A program made the translations under genes and the position numbers. A stretch of 32,909 nt of DNA from Sulfurospirillum sp. GTDB lineage: Bacteria; Campylobacterota; Campylobacteria; Campylobacterales; QNZT01. The notes below the pieces were generated by a model. That model was not told the DNA's origin. It searched no databases and was given only the letters and a program-made list of their open reading frames with translations. Below are positions 1 to 8,700 of the stretch, piece by piece. The stretch is taken from contig JANTHT010000005.1 in NCBI GenBank assembly GCA_024762235.1, positions 1 to 32,909 of the forward strand, in the 5' to 3' direction. Numbering within the stretch: the first letter of the stretch is position 1; every line of letters starts with the position of its first letter.

Positions 1-2
1 GC

Positions 3-1196
3 AAAAAATATCTGAAGATGGGGAAGCGCGTACTCTCTTCAGAGCGTCTCATACGGCTCTATCTGGGTGCCCTCGATCCGCAGCATGCACCCCGAAAGAT
101 GCTCTTTCTGCTGCAACGCCTCCATAAGCGCACCCCCTCCGAGCAACTGCTGACAGCGACGCTGCGCGGGGACCGGGAAGAGATTGCACAGCAGATGCGG
201 TACTACCCTAACCTGCCTCTGTGGGACAGGATCGGTGCAGCACAGATGACCGGCGACCAACCGCGCTATCTGCAGGCACTCTTTACGGGGATGCAGAAGA
301 ACCCTTCCAACGGTACACTGCGACGCACTTTTGCCGAAGCGATTACCGCCCGCGGTCCGCAGGCGACGCTGACGCTGGCAAAGATCAGGCGCGACCGGCT
401 CGACGTGGTACGTACAGAGGGCACATTCACACATTATGCGTCGCTTGAAAAGCGATTTTCACTCTCTCACCGGGATGAACGCTTCAGCCAGAAAGGGTAC
501 CATGCCACACACCGGCATGCCGCAGCGACACTCTACGCACGTTTCAAAGATACCCGGCTGAGACTCAAAGCAGGCGTGATGCAAAAAGAGCGCTCTTTTG
601 CCACACTGGAAACGGCACTCTCCTATGAAGAAGGGGCGTATCGTGCGACTGCTGAAGCGGGGATCAATATGGAAGACGGTCTCAACAACGCGCTGCTGCT
701 CCATGGCCGTAAAAATCGCTTCGCACTGCGCGCCACCTACCGATACGACAGCCGTCACAGTCTCAGCTTCCAAATCGATGCGTCACGCCATATGGAAAAC
801 AACAGCAGCCGTGCCTATGGAAACGCTCTTCTGACGCAATTCCACTACAGAGAGAATCTGCGTCTGGGCTATCCCGACCTCTCCTATACCCTCTTTCTGG
901 AGAGGCAAAACTTCTGGGAAACCTCCGGTACACTTCCCGATGACTACTGGCAGGGAGGTTTGCGCATCGGCATCGGTGAATCTTCTGCCCGGCGATACCA
1001 GCGGCGCATGCAGCCCTATGTCGGGGCGACGCTCCTCTACAACACCCGCACACACATGGGATACAGCCTGACAGCAGGAACAGGCAGGAGGTTCATGCAC
1101 CGGGATTCTCTGAAACTCGAGGGCGCTTACGCCAGCGGCATCGGTCTGCGCGAAGAGGATTATCTGAGTATCCGCCTCAAATATCTCTACCACTGA
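3..1196 (+). CDS. PelB-like outer-membrane protein, C-terminal part (partial, cut by window edge)
   Basis: The ORF track starts this at an ATG at base 18, but the frame is open to the left edge (codons AAA AAA TAT CTG AAG precede the ATG), so this is probably the 3' end of a longer gene. The first ~130 residues are helical and TPR-like, with a segment 'LPLWDRIGAAQMTGD' followed by 'NPSNGTLRRTF'. That pattern resembles the last repeats of PelB, the outer-membrane exporter and scaffold of Pel polysaccharide. The remaining ~260 residues alternate polar and hydrophobic positions and are rich in Tyr, Phe and Arg, as in a transmembrane beta barrel, and end in 'SIRLKYLYH'. Full-length PelB is about 1,200 residues, so roughly a third would be visible. 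The Pel assignment rests on pattern memory. Another TPR/beta-barrel secretion protein is possible, and the other pel genes would have to lie upstream of the window. Confidence 0.55.
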   Translation, partial: KKYLKMGKRVLSSERLIRLYLGALDPQHAPRKMLFLLQRLHKRTPSEQLLTATLRGDREEIAQQMRYYPNLPLWDRIGAAQMTGDQPRYLQALFTGMQKNPSNGTLRRTFAEAITARGPQATLTLAKIRRDRLDVVRTEGTFTHYASLEKRFSLSHRDERFSQKGYHATHRHAAATLYARFKDTRLRLKAGVMQKERSFATLETALSYEEGAYRATAEAGINMEDGLNNALLLHGRKNRFALRATYRYDSRHSLSFQIDASRHMENNSSRAYGNALLTQFHYRENLRLGYPDLSYTLFLERQNFWETSGTLPDDYWQGGLRIGIGESSARRYQRRMQPYVGATLLYNTRTHMGYSLTAGTGRRFMHRDSLKLEGAYASGIGLREEDYLSIRLKYLYH

Positions 1197-1294
1197 TCCC
1201 ACAAGCTCTCTCATCAACAAAAATTAAGATTTTTTAGGATAGGATACGCGACAAAATTTTTAAAACATACATCACACCATATAAGGAAAAGACC

Positions 1295-1489
1295 ATGTCA
1301 AGAAAATGCCAGATCAGCGGCAAAGGCCCTATGAGCGGTAACAACGTCAGCCATGCCCACAACAAAACCAAAAGAAGATTTTTACCGAACCTCAGAACCG
1401 TCAGAGTGACACTCGAAGACGGCACACGTAAAAAGATCAAAGTCTCTGCGAAAGAGCTTCGTACCATGCGTAAAAAAGCGAATCAGTAA
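1295..1489 (+). CDS. rpmB: 50S ribosomal protein L28
   Basis: Small basic protein of 64 residues that binds 23S rRNA in the large ribosomal subunit. It begins '[21 protein letters not shown]' and continues '[16 protein letters not shown]', the standard L28 pattern, and the length fits bacterial L28. Only one cysteine (residue 5) is present, so this looks like the non-zinc-binding form. A good Shine-Dalgarno sequence (AAGGAAAAG) precedes the ATG. It lies upstream of a K+ channel gene, an arrangement I also recall from Helicobacter pylori. The gap to the channel gene contains an inverted repeat (listed separately). Confidence 0.95.
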   Translation: MSRKCQISGKGPMSGNNVSHAHNKTKRRFLPNLRTVRVTLEDGTRKKIKVSAKELRTMRKKANQ

Positions 1490-1510
1490 CCTTTTTACCG
1501 ACAAACAGAG

Positions 1511-1541
1511 TGACAGGGAGATTTCTCCGATACCCCTGTCA
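1511..1541 (+). other. Inverted repeat downstream of rpmB
   Basis: TGACAGGG at 1511 is matched exactly by CCCTGTCA ending at 1541, an 8-bp stem. The enclosed segment can form its own small hairpin (GAGA/TCTC). No T-run follows, so it is not a classical intrinsic terminator. It may be an RNA processing or stability element in the rpmB-kch transcript. A second short repeat (CTCGC/GCGAG, 1550-1566) sits just before the channel's ribosome binding site. Confidence 0.4.
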
Positions 1542-1582
1542 TACACTTCCTCGCCCGGAGTGCGAGCCATGATGGAGAGTTG

Positions 1583-2701
1583 ATGAAATTTATCAAAAAA
1601 GTGAAAAAATTTCTCCACTGGCGTGAACCCAAAAAACCTGAAATCGACCTGGATACCGAACTCTACCTCCAGTTAGCCCCTTTTCGTCTCCCGCTGATCC
1701 TGACCGTTTTGATGATGTTGACCGGTACGCTCGGTTATGTCGCCATAGACCACTTCGATCTGATGGATGCCATCTACCAGACCGGCATCACCTTCACGAC
1801 AGTGGGCTTCGGAGAGATCGCCCCCATCTCCGACGCGGGACGCATCTTTACGATCACGCTGATCATCCTGGGATTCGGGGTCTTCTCTTTTTCGGTCGGT
1901 ATTCTGGTCGATGTGCTCAACAAAGGCGAACTACTCAAGATACTCAAGGAGCGCTCCATGCTGTACGATATCGCACGGCTCAAAAACCACTATGTGATCT
2001 GCAACCACAACGAATTTACGATTCAGCTGACCCGCCAGTTTCGTGACAACCATATCCCCTTTGTCGTCGTCGACCCGGCGGAAGATATCGAAGAGATCGC
2101 CAAAAAATACAGCTATCCCTACTTTGTACAGGAGGAGCCCCATACCGAAGTGGCCCTCGCCAAAGCGCATCTATCCAGCGCCAAAGGGATCATCACACTC
2201 TCCCGCAACATCGCCGACAACATCGCCGTCATCGCGTCGGCACGCCTGCATGAAAAGGAGATCAAACGACGGCGTCCCTACTTCATCCTTACCAACGCAA
2301 ACACCCTCAGCGACATCGAAAAACTCAAAAAGCTCGGAGCCGACAGCGTTGTGTCACCGACCAAACTGATGGCACAGCGCATGAGCGCGATCAGCCAGCG
2401 TCCCGAGATGGAAAATATCCTCGAACAGTTCCTCTACAAGAAGGATACACCGCTCGATATCGAAGAGATCAAAGTCCCCTCGTTTTCGTGGATGCTCTAC
2501 AAAAAACTGGGGGAGATCAACCTGCCCCGTTATGTCAAGGTCAATGTCGTGGGTATCCGCGACGACAAAGAGAACTTTATCCCGATGCCCAACGACGAAA
2601 CGATCGTGACACTGGGCGCCAAACTCATGCTGATCGGAAGCAGTGAGAGCATCCGATACGCCAAAAAGCTGGCACGTAAAAAATATCCCCCACAGGAGTA
2701 A
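1583..2701 (+). CDS. K+ channel protein: two TM helices, pore loop and RCK (TrkA-N) domain
   Basis: Probable inner-membrane potassium channel of 372 residues. After a basic N-terminus there is a TM helix (~35-54), a pore loop with the selectivity filter 'TTVGFG' (72-77) and a second TM helix (~88-111). A cytoplasmic Rossmann-like RCK/TrkA-N domain follows (from ~133, 'NHYVICNHNEF') and then a TrkA-C-like end ('VNVVGIRDDKENFIPMPNDETIVTLGAKLMLIGS'). This matches the MthK/Kch type and the H. pylori HpKchA-like channels. The track start at 1580 is a TTG. The ATG at 1583, with GGAGAG just upstream, is the better start. The usual GxGxxG nucleotide motif reads 'NHNEFT', so the RCK domain may not bind NAD. 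argJ follows after 3 bases, implying co-transcription. Confidence 0.88.
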   Translation: MKFIKKVKKFLHWREPKKPEIDLDTELYLQLAPFRLPLILTVLMMLTGTLGYVAIDHFDLMDAIYQTGITFTTVGFGEIAPISDAGRIFTITLIILGFGVFSFSVGILVDVLNKGELLKILKERSMLYDIARLKNHYVICNHNEFTIQLTRQFRDNHIPFVVVDPAEDIEEIAKKYSYPYFVQEEPHTEVALAKAHLSSAKGIITLSRNIADNIAVIASARLHEKEIKRRRPYFILTNANTLSDIEKLKKLGADSVVSPTKLMAQRMSAISQRPEMENILEQFLYKKDTPLDIEEIKVPSFSWMLYKKLGEINLPRYVKVNVVGIRDDKENFIPMPNDETIVTLGAKLMLIGSSESIRYAKKLARKKYPPQE

Positions 2702-2704
2702 AAA

Positions 2705-3892
2705 ATGTTCGATATTATCCCGATGAAAGGCGGCCTCGGCACTGTCGAAGGCTTCTATTGTGACGGCGTCAACTGCGGTATGCGGGAGGGCGAGCAACCC
2801 GACCTCGCTTATATCCGCAGTGCAACACCCTGCGATATCACCGCCACCTTCACCACCAACCGTTTTCAGGCAGCACCGATCAAACACTATCAGCGTTACG
2901 AAAAAGGGTTTCAGACCGATTTTTTCCTCATCAACGCCAAAAATGCCAACGCGATGACCGGAGAGAGAGGTATCCGGGATATCGACACGATCTTCGAAGC
3001 GATCGGTGAAAAAATCGAATTGACAAACCCTGTCATGAGTTCGACCGGCGTCATCGGTTACCCCCTTCCCACGGAAAAAATCATCGATGGATTTGAAAAG
3101 TTCGACCTCGATGCCAGAAATTCGGCGCGTGCCGCGGAAGCGATCATGACGACCGATCGGTTTCCAAAGGAGCTCGCTTTCGAAGTGACCCTGGAAGATG
3201 GAAGCAGTTTTCATATCGCAGGCATCTGCAAGGGTGCGGGCATGATCAATCCCGCGATGGCGACGATGCTCTGTTTCATCGTCACCGATGCCGATATCCC
3301 CGCAGCGGAGATGGATCTTCTGCTCAGAGAGAGTGTCGACACCTCCTTCAACACGATCAGTGTCGACGGTGACACCTCCACCAACGACAGCGTCTTTCTG
3401 CTGGCGAGCCGCGAAAGCGGCAGTTACGACAGGGAAGCGTTCAGGACGGCGCTCGACATGCTGACCCACCGCCTCGCGATGATGATCCTCGAAGATGGCG
3501 AGGGTGCGAATAAAGTGGTCGCTTTCGAAGTGAGCGGTGCCGCGACGAAGGCAGATGCGATCAAAGCATCCAAAACGCTCAGCAACTCTCTGCTGGTCAA
3601 AACCGCGCTTTTTGGTGAAGATCCCAACTGGGGACGTATCGCGTCGACGATCGGTGCCAGCGGTATCACCTGTGACGAAACGCGCCTTGTGATCCGTTAC
3701 GAAGATCTGATCGTCTACTCGAGTGACTATCCTGTGCTCGACGCCCAACGTGAAGCCAAAGCTGCGGAGATCATGAAGCGGCACAGTTACAAAATCCGTT
3801 GCGACATCGGTGTCGGGGAAGCTTCTCATACCAGTTACGGCTGCGATCTAAGCTACGACTATGTCAAGATTAATGCCGATTACAGAACATAA
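2705..3892 (+). CDS. argJ: Bifunctional glutamate N-acetyltransferase / amino-acid acetyltransferase ArgJ
   Basis: ArgJ transfers the acetyl group of N-acetylornithine to glutamate, recycling acetyl groups in arginine biosynthesis; some members also use acetyl-CoA. The protein of 395 residues is normal length. It shows the self-cleavage motif 'KGAGMINPAMATML', where the chain splits before Thr187, which becomes the N-terminal nucleophile of the beta subunit. Other family motifs are 'LINAKNANAMTG', 'VMSSTGVIG', 'SVDGDTSTND' and 'LFGEDPNWGRI'. It starts 3 bases after the channel stop, and its Shine-Dalgarno (ACAGGAG) lies inside the channel's last codons. The link between a K+ channel and arginine synthesis looks positional rather than functional. 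Whether it is mono- or bifunctional cannot be read from the sequence. Confidence 0.95.
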   Translation: MFDIIPMKGGLGTVEGFYCDGVNCGMREGEQPDLAYIRSATPCDITATFTTNRFQAAPIKHYQRYEKGFQTDFFLINAKNANAMTGERGIRDIDTIFEAIGEKIELTNPVMSSTGVIGYPLPTEKIIDGFEKFDLDARNSARAAEAIMTTDRFPKELAFEVTLEDGSSFHIAGICKGAGMINPAMATMLCFIVTDADIPAAEMDLLLRESVDTSFNTISVDGDTSTNDSVFLLASRESGSYDREAFRTALDMLTHRLAMMILEDGEGANKVVAFEVSGAATKADAIKASKTLSNSLLVKTALFGEDPNWGRIASTIGASGITCDETRLVIRYEDLIVYSSDYPVLDAQREAKAAEIMKRHSYKIRCDIGVGEASHTSYGCDLSYDYVKINADYRT

Positions 3893-3931
3893 ATGTTACA
3901 ATGAAACGGTAAAAATCAATGAGGAGAATTC

Positions 3932-4159
3932 ATGCTACATGAGTATAGAGATATCATCTCGAAACTGAAACAGGAAAATGCACACTTCGCAAAAATTTTC
4001 GAAAAACACAATGAACTCGATGACAAGATCAGGGAAGTTGAAGAGGGCAGAGAGTCTATGGATGATCTCGAGCTTGAGAAACTGAAAAAAGAGAAACTGC
4101 TACTTAAAGATGAAGCGTATGCGATGATTCTGCAATACAAAAAAGAGCACAATCTCTAA
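3932..4159 (+). CDS. YdcH/DUF465-family small coiled-coil protein
   Basis: A 75-residue, highly charged, almost entirely helical protein ('EKHNELDDKIREVEEGRESMDDLELEKLKKEKLLLKDEAY'). It has the two-helix layout of the YdcH/DUF465 family, whose function is not well defined. No membrane segment or signal peptide is visible. A strong Shine-Dalgarno (GAGGAGAA) precedes the ATG. It lies 39 bases after argJ. A TGTTACAAT sequence at about 3894-3902 resembles an extended -10 and could give it its own promoter, but no good -35 is evident. It converges with proC across a short GC-rich hairpin. Confidence 0.8.
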   Translation: MLHEYRDIISKLKQENAHFAKIFEKHNELDDKIREVEEGRESMDDLELEKLKKEKLLLKDEAYAMILQYKKEHNL

Positions 4160-4172
4160 AAAACGCTCTTCA

Positions 4173-4189
4173 GGCGGCACCCCGCCGCC
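4173..4189 (-). terminator. GC-rich hairpin between convergent ydcH-like gene and proC
   Basis: GGCGGC-ACCCC-GCCGCC forms a 6-bp perfect stem between two convergent genes. On the minus strand a run of six T follows about 9 bases after the stem, so it could act as an imperfect terminator for proC. No T-run follows on the plus strand. Confidence 0.4.
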
Positions 4190-4212
4190 GCAGATAGAAG
4201 ATAGTTCCCCCG

Positions 4213-4998
4213 CTACTTTTCAGCAGTTTTTCCGCCTCCCACTTTTTTTGCCTGATCAAATGCAGCTTCAACCGCTTCGATGAAACTCTTTCGCACCGCA
4301 CCCGCTTCCAGCGCACCATATCCGGCAGCTGTCGTCCCACCCGGACTCATGACCGCATCTTTGAGAAGTGCGGGATGCATCTGCAACAGATCTCCCATTC
4401 CGGTAAAAAGCCCCTGTGTGATCTTCTGCGCATCTTCGCGTTTGAGCCCCGCTTTGACGCCTCCGTCCGCCAGCGCTTCGGCGATCAGCGCCAGATAGGC
4501 CGGACCGCTGCCCGCGATCGCTGTGGCGATATCTATCTCTTTTTCACTCCCGAGCCACAGCGCTTCACCGAACGCGTTGCAGATCTGCAGCGCCGCTTCA
4601 CGAAACCCCTCATCTCCACACAATGTTGTCATCGATTTACCATATTTTGCGGCGAGATTCGGCATGGCCCGTACGGTATATGCGGCGTCCAGACGGGATT
4701 TCAGATGCTCCAGCGGCACACCCGCCATGACGCTCAGATGCGCCTCTGCACGCCCTTTCAACATCTTTGCCACCGCATCGAAAGCGTAGGGTTTGACCGC
4801 CATGATGATCCTCTTTCCTGCGATATCCAACCCCTCTTGCAGTGTCGTAACAGTGATCTCTCCACCATAGTTTCGGCACAGTTTCTCCAGCCGTTCCCCC
4901 TCGCGTGCAACCACTTCGACCGGATAACGCCCTGCTACGCCCCGGATGATCGCCCCAGCCATACTGCCGCTTCCGATAATCGTCAATCTCCTCTGCAT
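4213..4998 (-). CDS. proC: Pyrroline-5-carboxylate reductase
   Basis: Catalyses the last step of proline synthesis, NAD(P)H-dependent reduction of pyrroline-5-carboxylate, in the cytoplasm. The N-terminal Rossmann motif is 'IGSGSMAGAIIRG'. 'MAVKP' and 'RAMPNLAAKYGKSMT' follow. The C-terminal dimerisation domain carries the signature 'SPGGTTAAGYGALEAG'. Length (261 residues) is typical. The track start at 5001 is a GTG; the ATG at 4998 is preferred because its A is shared with the fliW stop (TGATG), a common coupled-translation arrangement. The fliW-proC neighbourhood also occurs in Campylobacter jejuni as I recall it, although the functions are unrelated. Confidence 0.95.
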   Translation of the reverse strand: MQRRLTIIGSGSMAGAIIRGVAGRYPVEVVAREGERLEKLCRNYGGEITVTTLQEGLDIAGKRIIMAVKPYAFDAVAKMLKGRAEAHLSVMAGVPLEHLKSRLDAAYTVRAMPNLAAKYGKSMTTLCGDEGFREAALQICNAFGEALWLGSEKEIDIATAIAGSGPAYLALIAEALADGGVKAGLKREDAQKITQGLFTGMGDLLQMHPALLKDAVMSPGGTTAAGYGALEAGAVRKSFIEAVEAAFDQAKKVGGGKTAEK

Positions 4999-5369
4999 CA
5001 CAGATACCTGCTGATCGGTTCGGCGATGCCGAAATCATGATATTTCTGCTCATCGAGAGGTACCTGTACCAGCAGCTTTTTCTCCCGGTTGACCACGATC
5101 GGTGCCAGAAAGTTGATCACCGAATTTTCGATCGGATTCTGCAGAATGACGATTGCCAGCACCAGCAGGTCCGAAGATGCCTCCGCCTCGAGCTTCACAG
5201 CATAGAAGGGTGGCAGATCGAAGGCGTAGGAACGCAGTTTGCCCGGCTCTGTCAATGTAAAGGAGATCGTATCGTGTTTGAGGGTATAGAAGTAGTCATC
5301 GATCTTCTGCAGTTCATAATCTTCAATCTCTTCGAACCCCAGTATCGGGGAGGCGACTTCAAGTTGCAT
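4998..5369 (-). CDS. fliW: Flagellar assembly factor FliW
   Basis: FliW binds flagellin and the RNA-binding regulator CsrA. When flagellin is secreted, freed FliW sequesters CsrA and flagellin translation resumes. The 123-residue protein has the family features: 'SPILGFEEIEDYELQKID' near the start, 'FYAVKLE', 'LVLAIVILQNPIENSVINFLAPIVVN' and a C-terminal 'YHDFGIAEPISRYL'. Its presence implies a flagellated organism with CsrA, though no flagellin gene is in the window. It is the first gene of a two-gene minus-strand unit with proC and is divergent from bamD. A TAAAAT sequence about 25 bases upstream is a possible -10, but I see no clear sigma-28 or sigma-54 promoter. Confidence 0.93.
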   Translation of the reverse strand: MQLEVASPILGFEEIEDYELQKIDDYFYTLKHDTISFTLTEPGKLRSYAFDLPPFYAVKLEAEASSDLLVLAIVILQNPIENSVINFLAPIVVNREKKLLVQVPLDEQKYHDFGIAEPISRYL

Positions 5370-5537
5370 GCTTATCCTTTTGTTAACCTTTTGCTGCTAT
5401 TTTAACCTTGTAACAGATCCGTAACAGACGTGCAAAGCGTTATGCCGGAGGCATCACAGGTTATCCGAATATCGGCTATTTTAGAGAAAAGTAACATAGA
5501 TTCAGGTAAAATATTTTACGAAAGAAGGAGAAAGCTG
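5370..5537. promoter_or_regulatory. Divergent fliW/bamD promoter region with GTAAC pair
   Basis: This 168-bp gap separates the divergent fliW and bamD genes. It contains two GTAACAGA-like words 11 bases apart (GTAAC at 5410 and 5421) and a third GTAACA at 5491. A TAAAAT at 5507-5512 may be the -10 for bamD, without a strong -35. The plus-strand ORF starting at 5430 is only an upstream extension of bamD and is not used here. Confidence 0.35.
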
Positions 5538-6182
5538 ATGATAATTCGATATATCGGACCTCTGATACTGCTTGCGGCGTTCTTTGGCGGATGCGCTTCC
5601 AAAAAGGAACATGAAGTCTATAACAAACCTGCCGCATGGTGGTATAAAGAGATTCTGAAAAAGGTCGCAGCGGGGAACATGGACAAGGCGGATGACGCCT
5701 ACACTTCTCTTGCCAGCGAGCACGTCGCTTCTCCCTACCTCCGTGAAGCGATGATGATTCTCTATCGTGTCCATATGGAAGAGGAGGAGTATCTGATGGC
5801 GCAGTTCTATCTGGACAGCTATATCAAACGCTATGCGACGGGACGCAATATCGAATATCTCAGGTATCTGAAGATCAAGACGAAATTCGCACAGTTCAAG
5901 CACCCCAAACGCAACCAGAAACTTTTACTGGACACTATTACCGAAGCCAACAGTTATGAAGAGAAGTTTCCCTCTTCGCAATACAATCCGCTGGTCGATA
6001 CGATGCTGACCAAACTCTATCTGACAGAGTTGATACTCAACCGCGATATCGTCTCGTTATATAAGCGGCTCGGCCGTAAAAAAGCTGCGGAGATCTACCA
6101 GAAAAAGATCGATGCATCGTGGCTCAAAGAGACACCGGTCGCCACTGAAAACAGCAATCTGTTTCAAAAAATATTACCTTAA
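5538..6182 (+). CDS. bamD: Outer membrane protein assembly factor BamD (lipoprotein)
   Basis: BamD is the TPR-containing lipoprotein partner of BamA in inserting beta-barrel proteins into the outer membrane. The track extends to 5430, but the ATG at 5538 is clearly better. It has AAGGAG upstream and gives a lipoprotein signal 'MIIRYIGPLILLAAFFGGCASK' with lipobox FGGC, so the mature protein starts at Cys19. The mature part has helical TPR-like repeats and the BamD-typical 'EKFPSSQYNPLVDTM' and 'EIYQKKI'. Length (214 residues) is normal. It precedes lon by 18 bases; the same bamD-lon pair, next to fliW and proC, is known to me from C. jejuni. Confidence 0.88.
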   Translation: MIIRYIGPLILLAAFFGGCASKKEHEVYNKPAAWWYKEILKKVAAGNMDKADDAYTSLASEHVASPYLREAMMILYRVHMEEEEYLMAQFYLDSYIKRYATGRNIEYLRYLKIKTKFAQFKHPKRNQKLLLDTITEANSYEEKFPSSQYNPLVDTMLTKLYLTELILNRDIVSLYKRLGRKKAAEIYQKKIDASWLKETPVATENSNLFQKILP

Positions 6183-6200
6183 ACTAAGGAGAAATGTACT

Positions 6201-8621
6201 ATGCAATTAAGCCATTATGGTGAATTTCCCCAAAAATTGCCGATTATCGTGGAGGATGAGTTTTTTCTCTATCCTTTTATGATTTCACCGGTTTTTTTAA
6301 CGGAACAGAAAAATATCGATGCCGCAACGATGGCACTCGAAAGCAACTCTCTGGTCATGATTGTCCCTTCTCGTCCCGGACACGAAGGGGAGAGAGACTT
6401 TGAAGATATCTACGATGCCGGCGTGATCGGAACCATCATGCGAAAAGTGACGCTGCCCGACGGCCGTATCAAGATCCTTTTTCAGGGCCTGGAGAAAGGG
6501 CGACTGGTCGAAGCGCTCACCGAAGAGCCGCTCACTGCACTGGTCGATGTGATCAGACTCGCCCCCTATGACGAACTCAAAGTCAATGCGACACTGGAGA
6601 TATTGCGCGAAAAGATCCGGACACTCTCGACCACCAGCGATCTTTTCGCACCCGATCTGCTCAAGACGATCGACGAGAACAGTGAACCCAACCGAATCGT
6701 CGATCTTGTCGCGAGCACCCTCAAACTCAAAAAAGATCAGGCGTATCGCCTCTTCACGGAGACCAATCTCGAAGAGCGCATACTGATTTTGATCGAATAT
6801 ATCAGCGAAGAGATCAAAGCGAGTACCCTCCAGCGCGAAATCAAATCGAAAGTCCATTCGCGTATCGAGCAGGTGAACAAGGAGTATTTTCTCAAGGAGC
6901 AGCTCAAGCAGATACAGCAGGAACTCGGTACCGATACACAGCGTGAAGAGGAGATCGAGGAGTATCGCAAAAAGCTGGAAGCGAAAAAGAAGTATATGAG
7001 TGAAGACGCTTTCAAAGAGATTTCCAAACAGATCGACCGTTTTTCACGCATGCATCCCGATTCGGCCGATGCAAATCTGATTCAGGGGTATCTGGACTGG
7101 GTACTGGAGATCCCTTTTGGCAAATACTCCAAAAAGAAGCTCGACATCAATGAAGTGAAACGCCAGCTGGACAAAGACCACTACTCTCTGACCAAAGCCA
7201 AGGAGCGCATCGAAGAGTATTTCGCCGTCAAAGAGTTGCGTGAAAAACGGGGACTCAAAGAGAAAGATACCAAAGGGGAGATCATCTGTTTTGCAGGCCC
7301 TCCGGGTGTCGGTAAAACGTCGCTCGCCAACTCGATCGCGACTGCGCTCAAGCGCAAACTGATCCGTATCGCGCTGGGTGGGCTCGAAGATGTCAACGAA
7401 CTGAGAGGGCACAGACGCACCTACATCGGAGCGATGCCCGGACGTATCGTGCAGGGGCTGATCGAGGCGGACGAGATGGACCCGGTCATCGTGCTCGATG
7501 AAATCGACAAAGTCGCCAGAAGCCACCGCGGGGATCCGACAGCCGTACTGCTGGAGATCCTCGATCCGGAACAGAACAAAGCGTTCCGGGACTACTATCT
7601 CAACTTCAATCTCGACCTGAGCCGTGTCATCTTCATCGCCACCGCCAACGAAGTGGGATATATCCCTGCACCGTTGCGCGACAGAATGGAGTTTATCTTC
7701 CTCAGCTCCTACACACCTGACGAAAAGTATGAGATCGCCAGAAAATACCTGATCCCGCAGGAGCTCAGGAAGCATGCGCTAAAGGCGGCTGAATTCTCCA
7801 TCTCCAAAGGGGCGCTGGAGCTGGTAATCTCCAACTATACACGGGAAGCCGGTGTCCGTAACCTAAGACGTCGCATCGCCCAGATGATGCGCAAAGCGGC
7901 CAAAGAGATTCTTGAAAACCCCGATGTGACCAAAGTGAGTGTCACAGTCAAAAACCTGCACAAGTATCTAGACAAAGAGGTATTTGAGATCGAAGCGGTG
8001 CCCTCCGAGGGAAGTGTGGGTGTCGTGAACGGCCTGGCATGGACCGCTGTCGGCGGCGATGTGCTCAAACTCGAAGCGATCAAGATCGAAGGAAAAGGGG
8101 GACTTCAGCTGACAGGAAGCCTCGGCGATGTCATGAAAGAGTCGGCGCGTATCGCCATGAGCGTTGTCAAAGTACTGATCGATACCCACAAGCTCGAGAT
8201 CAATCCGGAGATCATTCCCAAAACTCCCAAGGAGAAGGAGGAAGAGATCGAACCGCCTGTCAACGAGGTCTACAAACGATACGACCTCCATATCCACGTA
8301 CCGGAAGGAGCGACCAAAAAAGATGGTCCGAGTGCCGGTATCGCCATGGCGACAGCGATCGCATCGATCTTTTCCGAGAAAAAGGTGCGCCCTGATGTCG
8401 CGATGACGGGAGAACTGGACCTTGTGGGAAATGTCCTCCCTATCGGCGGCTTGAAAGAGAAACTGATCGCAGCGTACAAAGCGAAGATCAAAACTGCGAT
8501 TATTCCGCAGAAAAATTATGAAAAAGACCTGGACGATATTCCGGAGAGTGTCAAAGAGGCGATCGATATCATCGGTGTATCCCATGTCGATGAAGTGCTG
8601 AAGATCGCACTGGAGAAATAA
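6201..8621 (+). CDS. lon: ATP-dependent protease La (LonA)
   Basis: Lon degrades misfolded and selected regulatory proteins in the cytoplasm using ATP. The 806-residue protein has the full LonA layout. The N-terminal substrate-binding domain begins '[20 protein letters not shown]', followed by a helical linker. The AAA+ module has Walker A 'GPPGVGKT' (~365-372) and Walker B 'VIVLDEID' (~428-435). The C-terminal protease domain carries nucleophile Ser711 in '[10 protein letters not shown]' and the paired Lys754 in 'GGLKEKL', with spacing matching the known Ser-Lys dyad. The Shine-Dalgarno AAGGAGAA lies 7 bases before the ATG. It is probably co-transcribed with bamD. No clear HrcA (CIRCE) or heat-shock promoter is visible in the 18-bp gap. 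Confidence 0.97.
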   Translation: MQLSHYGEFPQKLPIIVEDEFFLYPFMISPVFLTEQKNIDAATMALESNSLVMIVPSRPGHEGERDFEDIYDAGVIGTIMRKVTLPDGRIKILFQGLEKGRLVEALTEEPLTALVDVIRLAPYDELKVNATLEILREKIRTLSTTSDLFAPDLLKTIDENSEPNRIVDLVASTLKLKKDQAYRLFTETNLEERILILIEYISEEIKASTLQREIKSKVHSRIEQVNKEYFLKEQLKQIQQELGTDTQREEEIEEYRKKLEAKKKYMSEDAFKEISKQIDRFSRMHPDSADANLIQGYLDWVLEIPFGKYSKKKLDINEVKRQLDKDHYSLTKAKERIEEYFAVKELREKRGLKEKDTKGEIICFAGPPGVGKTSLANSIATALKRKLIRIALGGLEDVNELRGHRRTYIGAMPGRIVQGLIEADEMDPVIVLDEIDKVARSHRGDPTAVLLEILDPEQNKAFRDYYLNFNLDLSRVIFIATANEVGYIPAPLRDRMEFIFLSSYTPDEKYEIARKYLIPQELRKHALKAAEFSISKGALELVISNYTREAGVRNLRRRIAQMMRKAAKEILENPDVTKVSVTVKNLHKYLDKEVFEIEAVPSEGSVGVVNGLAWTAVGGDVLKLEAIKIEGKGGLQLTGSLGDVMKESARIAMSVVKVLIDTHKLEINPEIIPKTPKEKEEEIEPPVNEVYKRYDLHIHVPEGATKKDGPSAGIAMATAIASIFSEKKVRPDVAMTGELDLVGNVLPIGGLKEKLIAAYKAKIKTAIIPQKNYEKDLDDIPESVKEAIDIIGVSHVDEVLKIALEK

Positions 8622-8661
8622 AAAAAAGGGCAGCGCGGCCATCGTTGCCGCCCTGCCCTTT
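8621..8661 (-). terminator. Intrinsic terminator of peb4-fbaA, possibly shared with lon
   Basis: AAAGGGCAG-C-GCGGC pairs with GCCGC-C-CTGCCCTTT across a 7-base loop, one C.C mismatch in 14 positions. On the minus strand the stem is followed by TTTTTTTATTT, a classical intrinsic terminator for fbaA. On the plus strand there is only a short T-run, so for lon it may act weakly. Confidence 0.75.
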
Positions 8662-8700
8662 CCACCCCTCAGAAAGGGAAACAGTACCGATAGAAAATAG

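Noticed and set aside
2354-3829. Long minus-strand ORF (491 aa) opposite the channel and argJ
   Set aside because: It lies antisense to two clear genes, has a His/Asp/Arg-rich composition typical of reverse-strand shadows, and shows no family motif.
5430-5537. N-terminal extension of bamD to an ATG at 5430
   Set aside because: The extension would bury the lipoprotein signal peptide. The ATG at 5538 has AAGGAG and an immediate lipobox.
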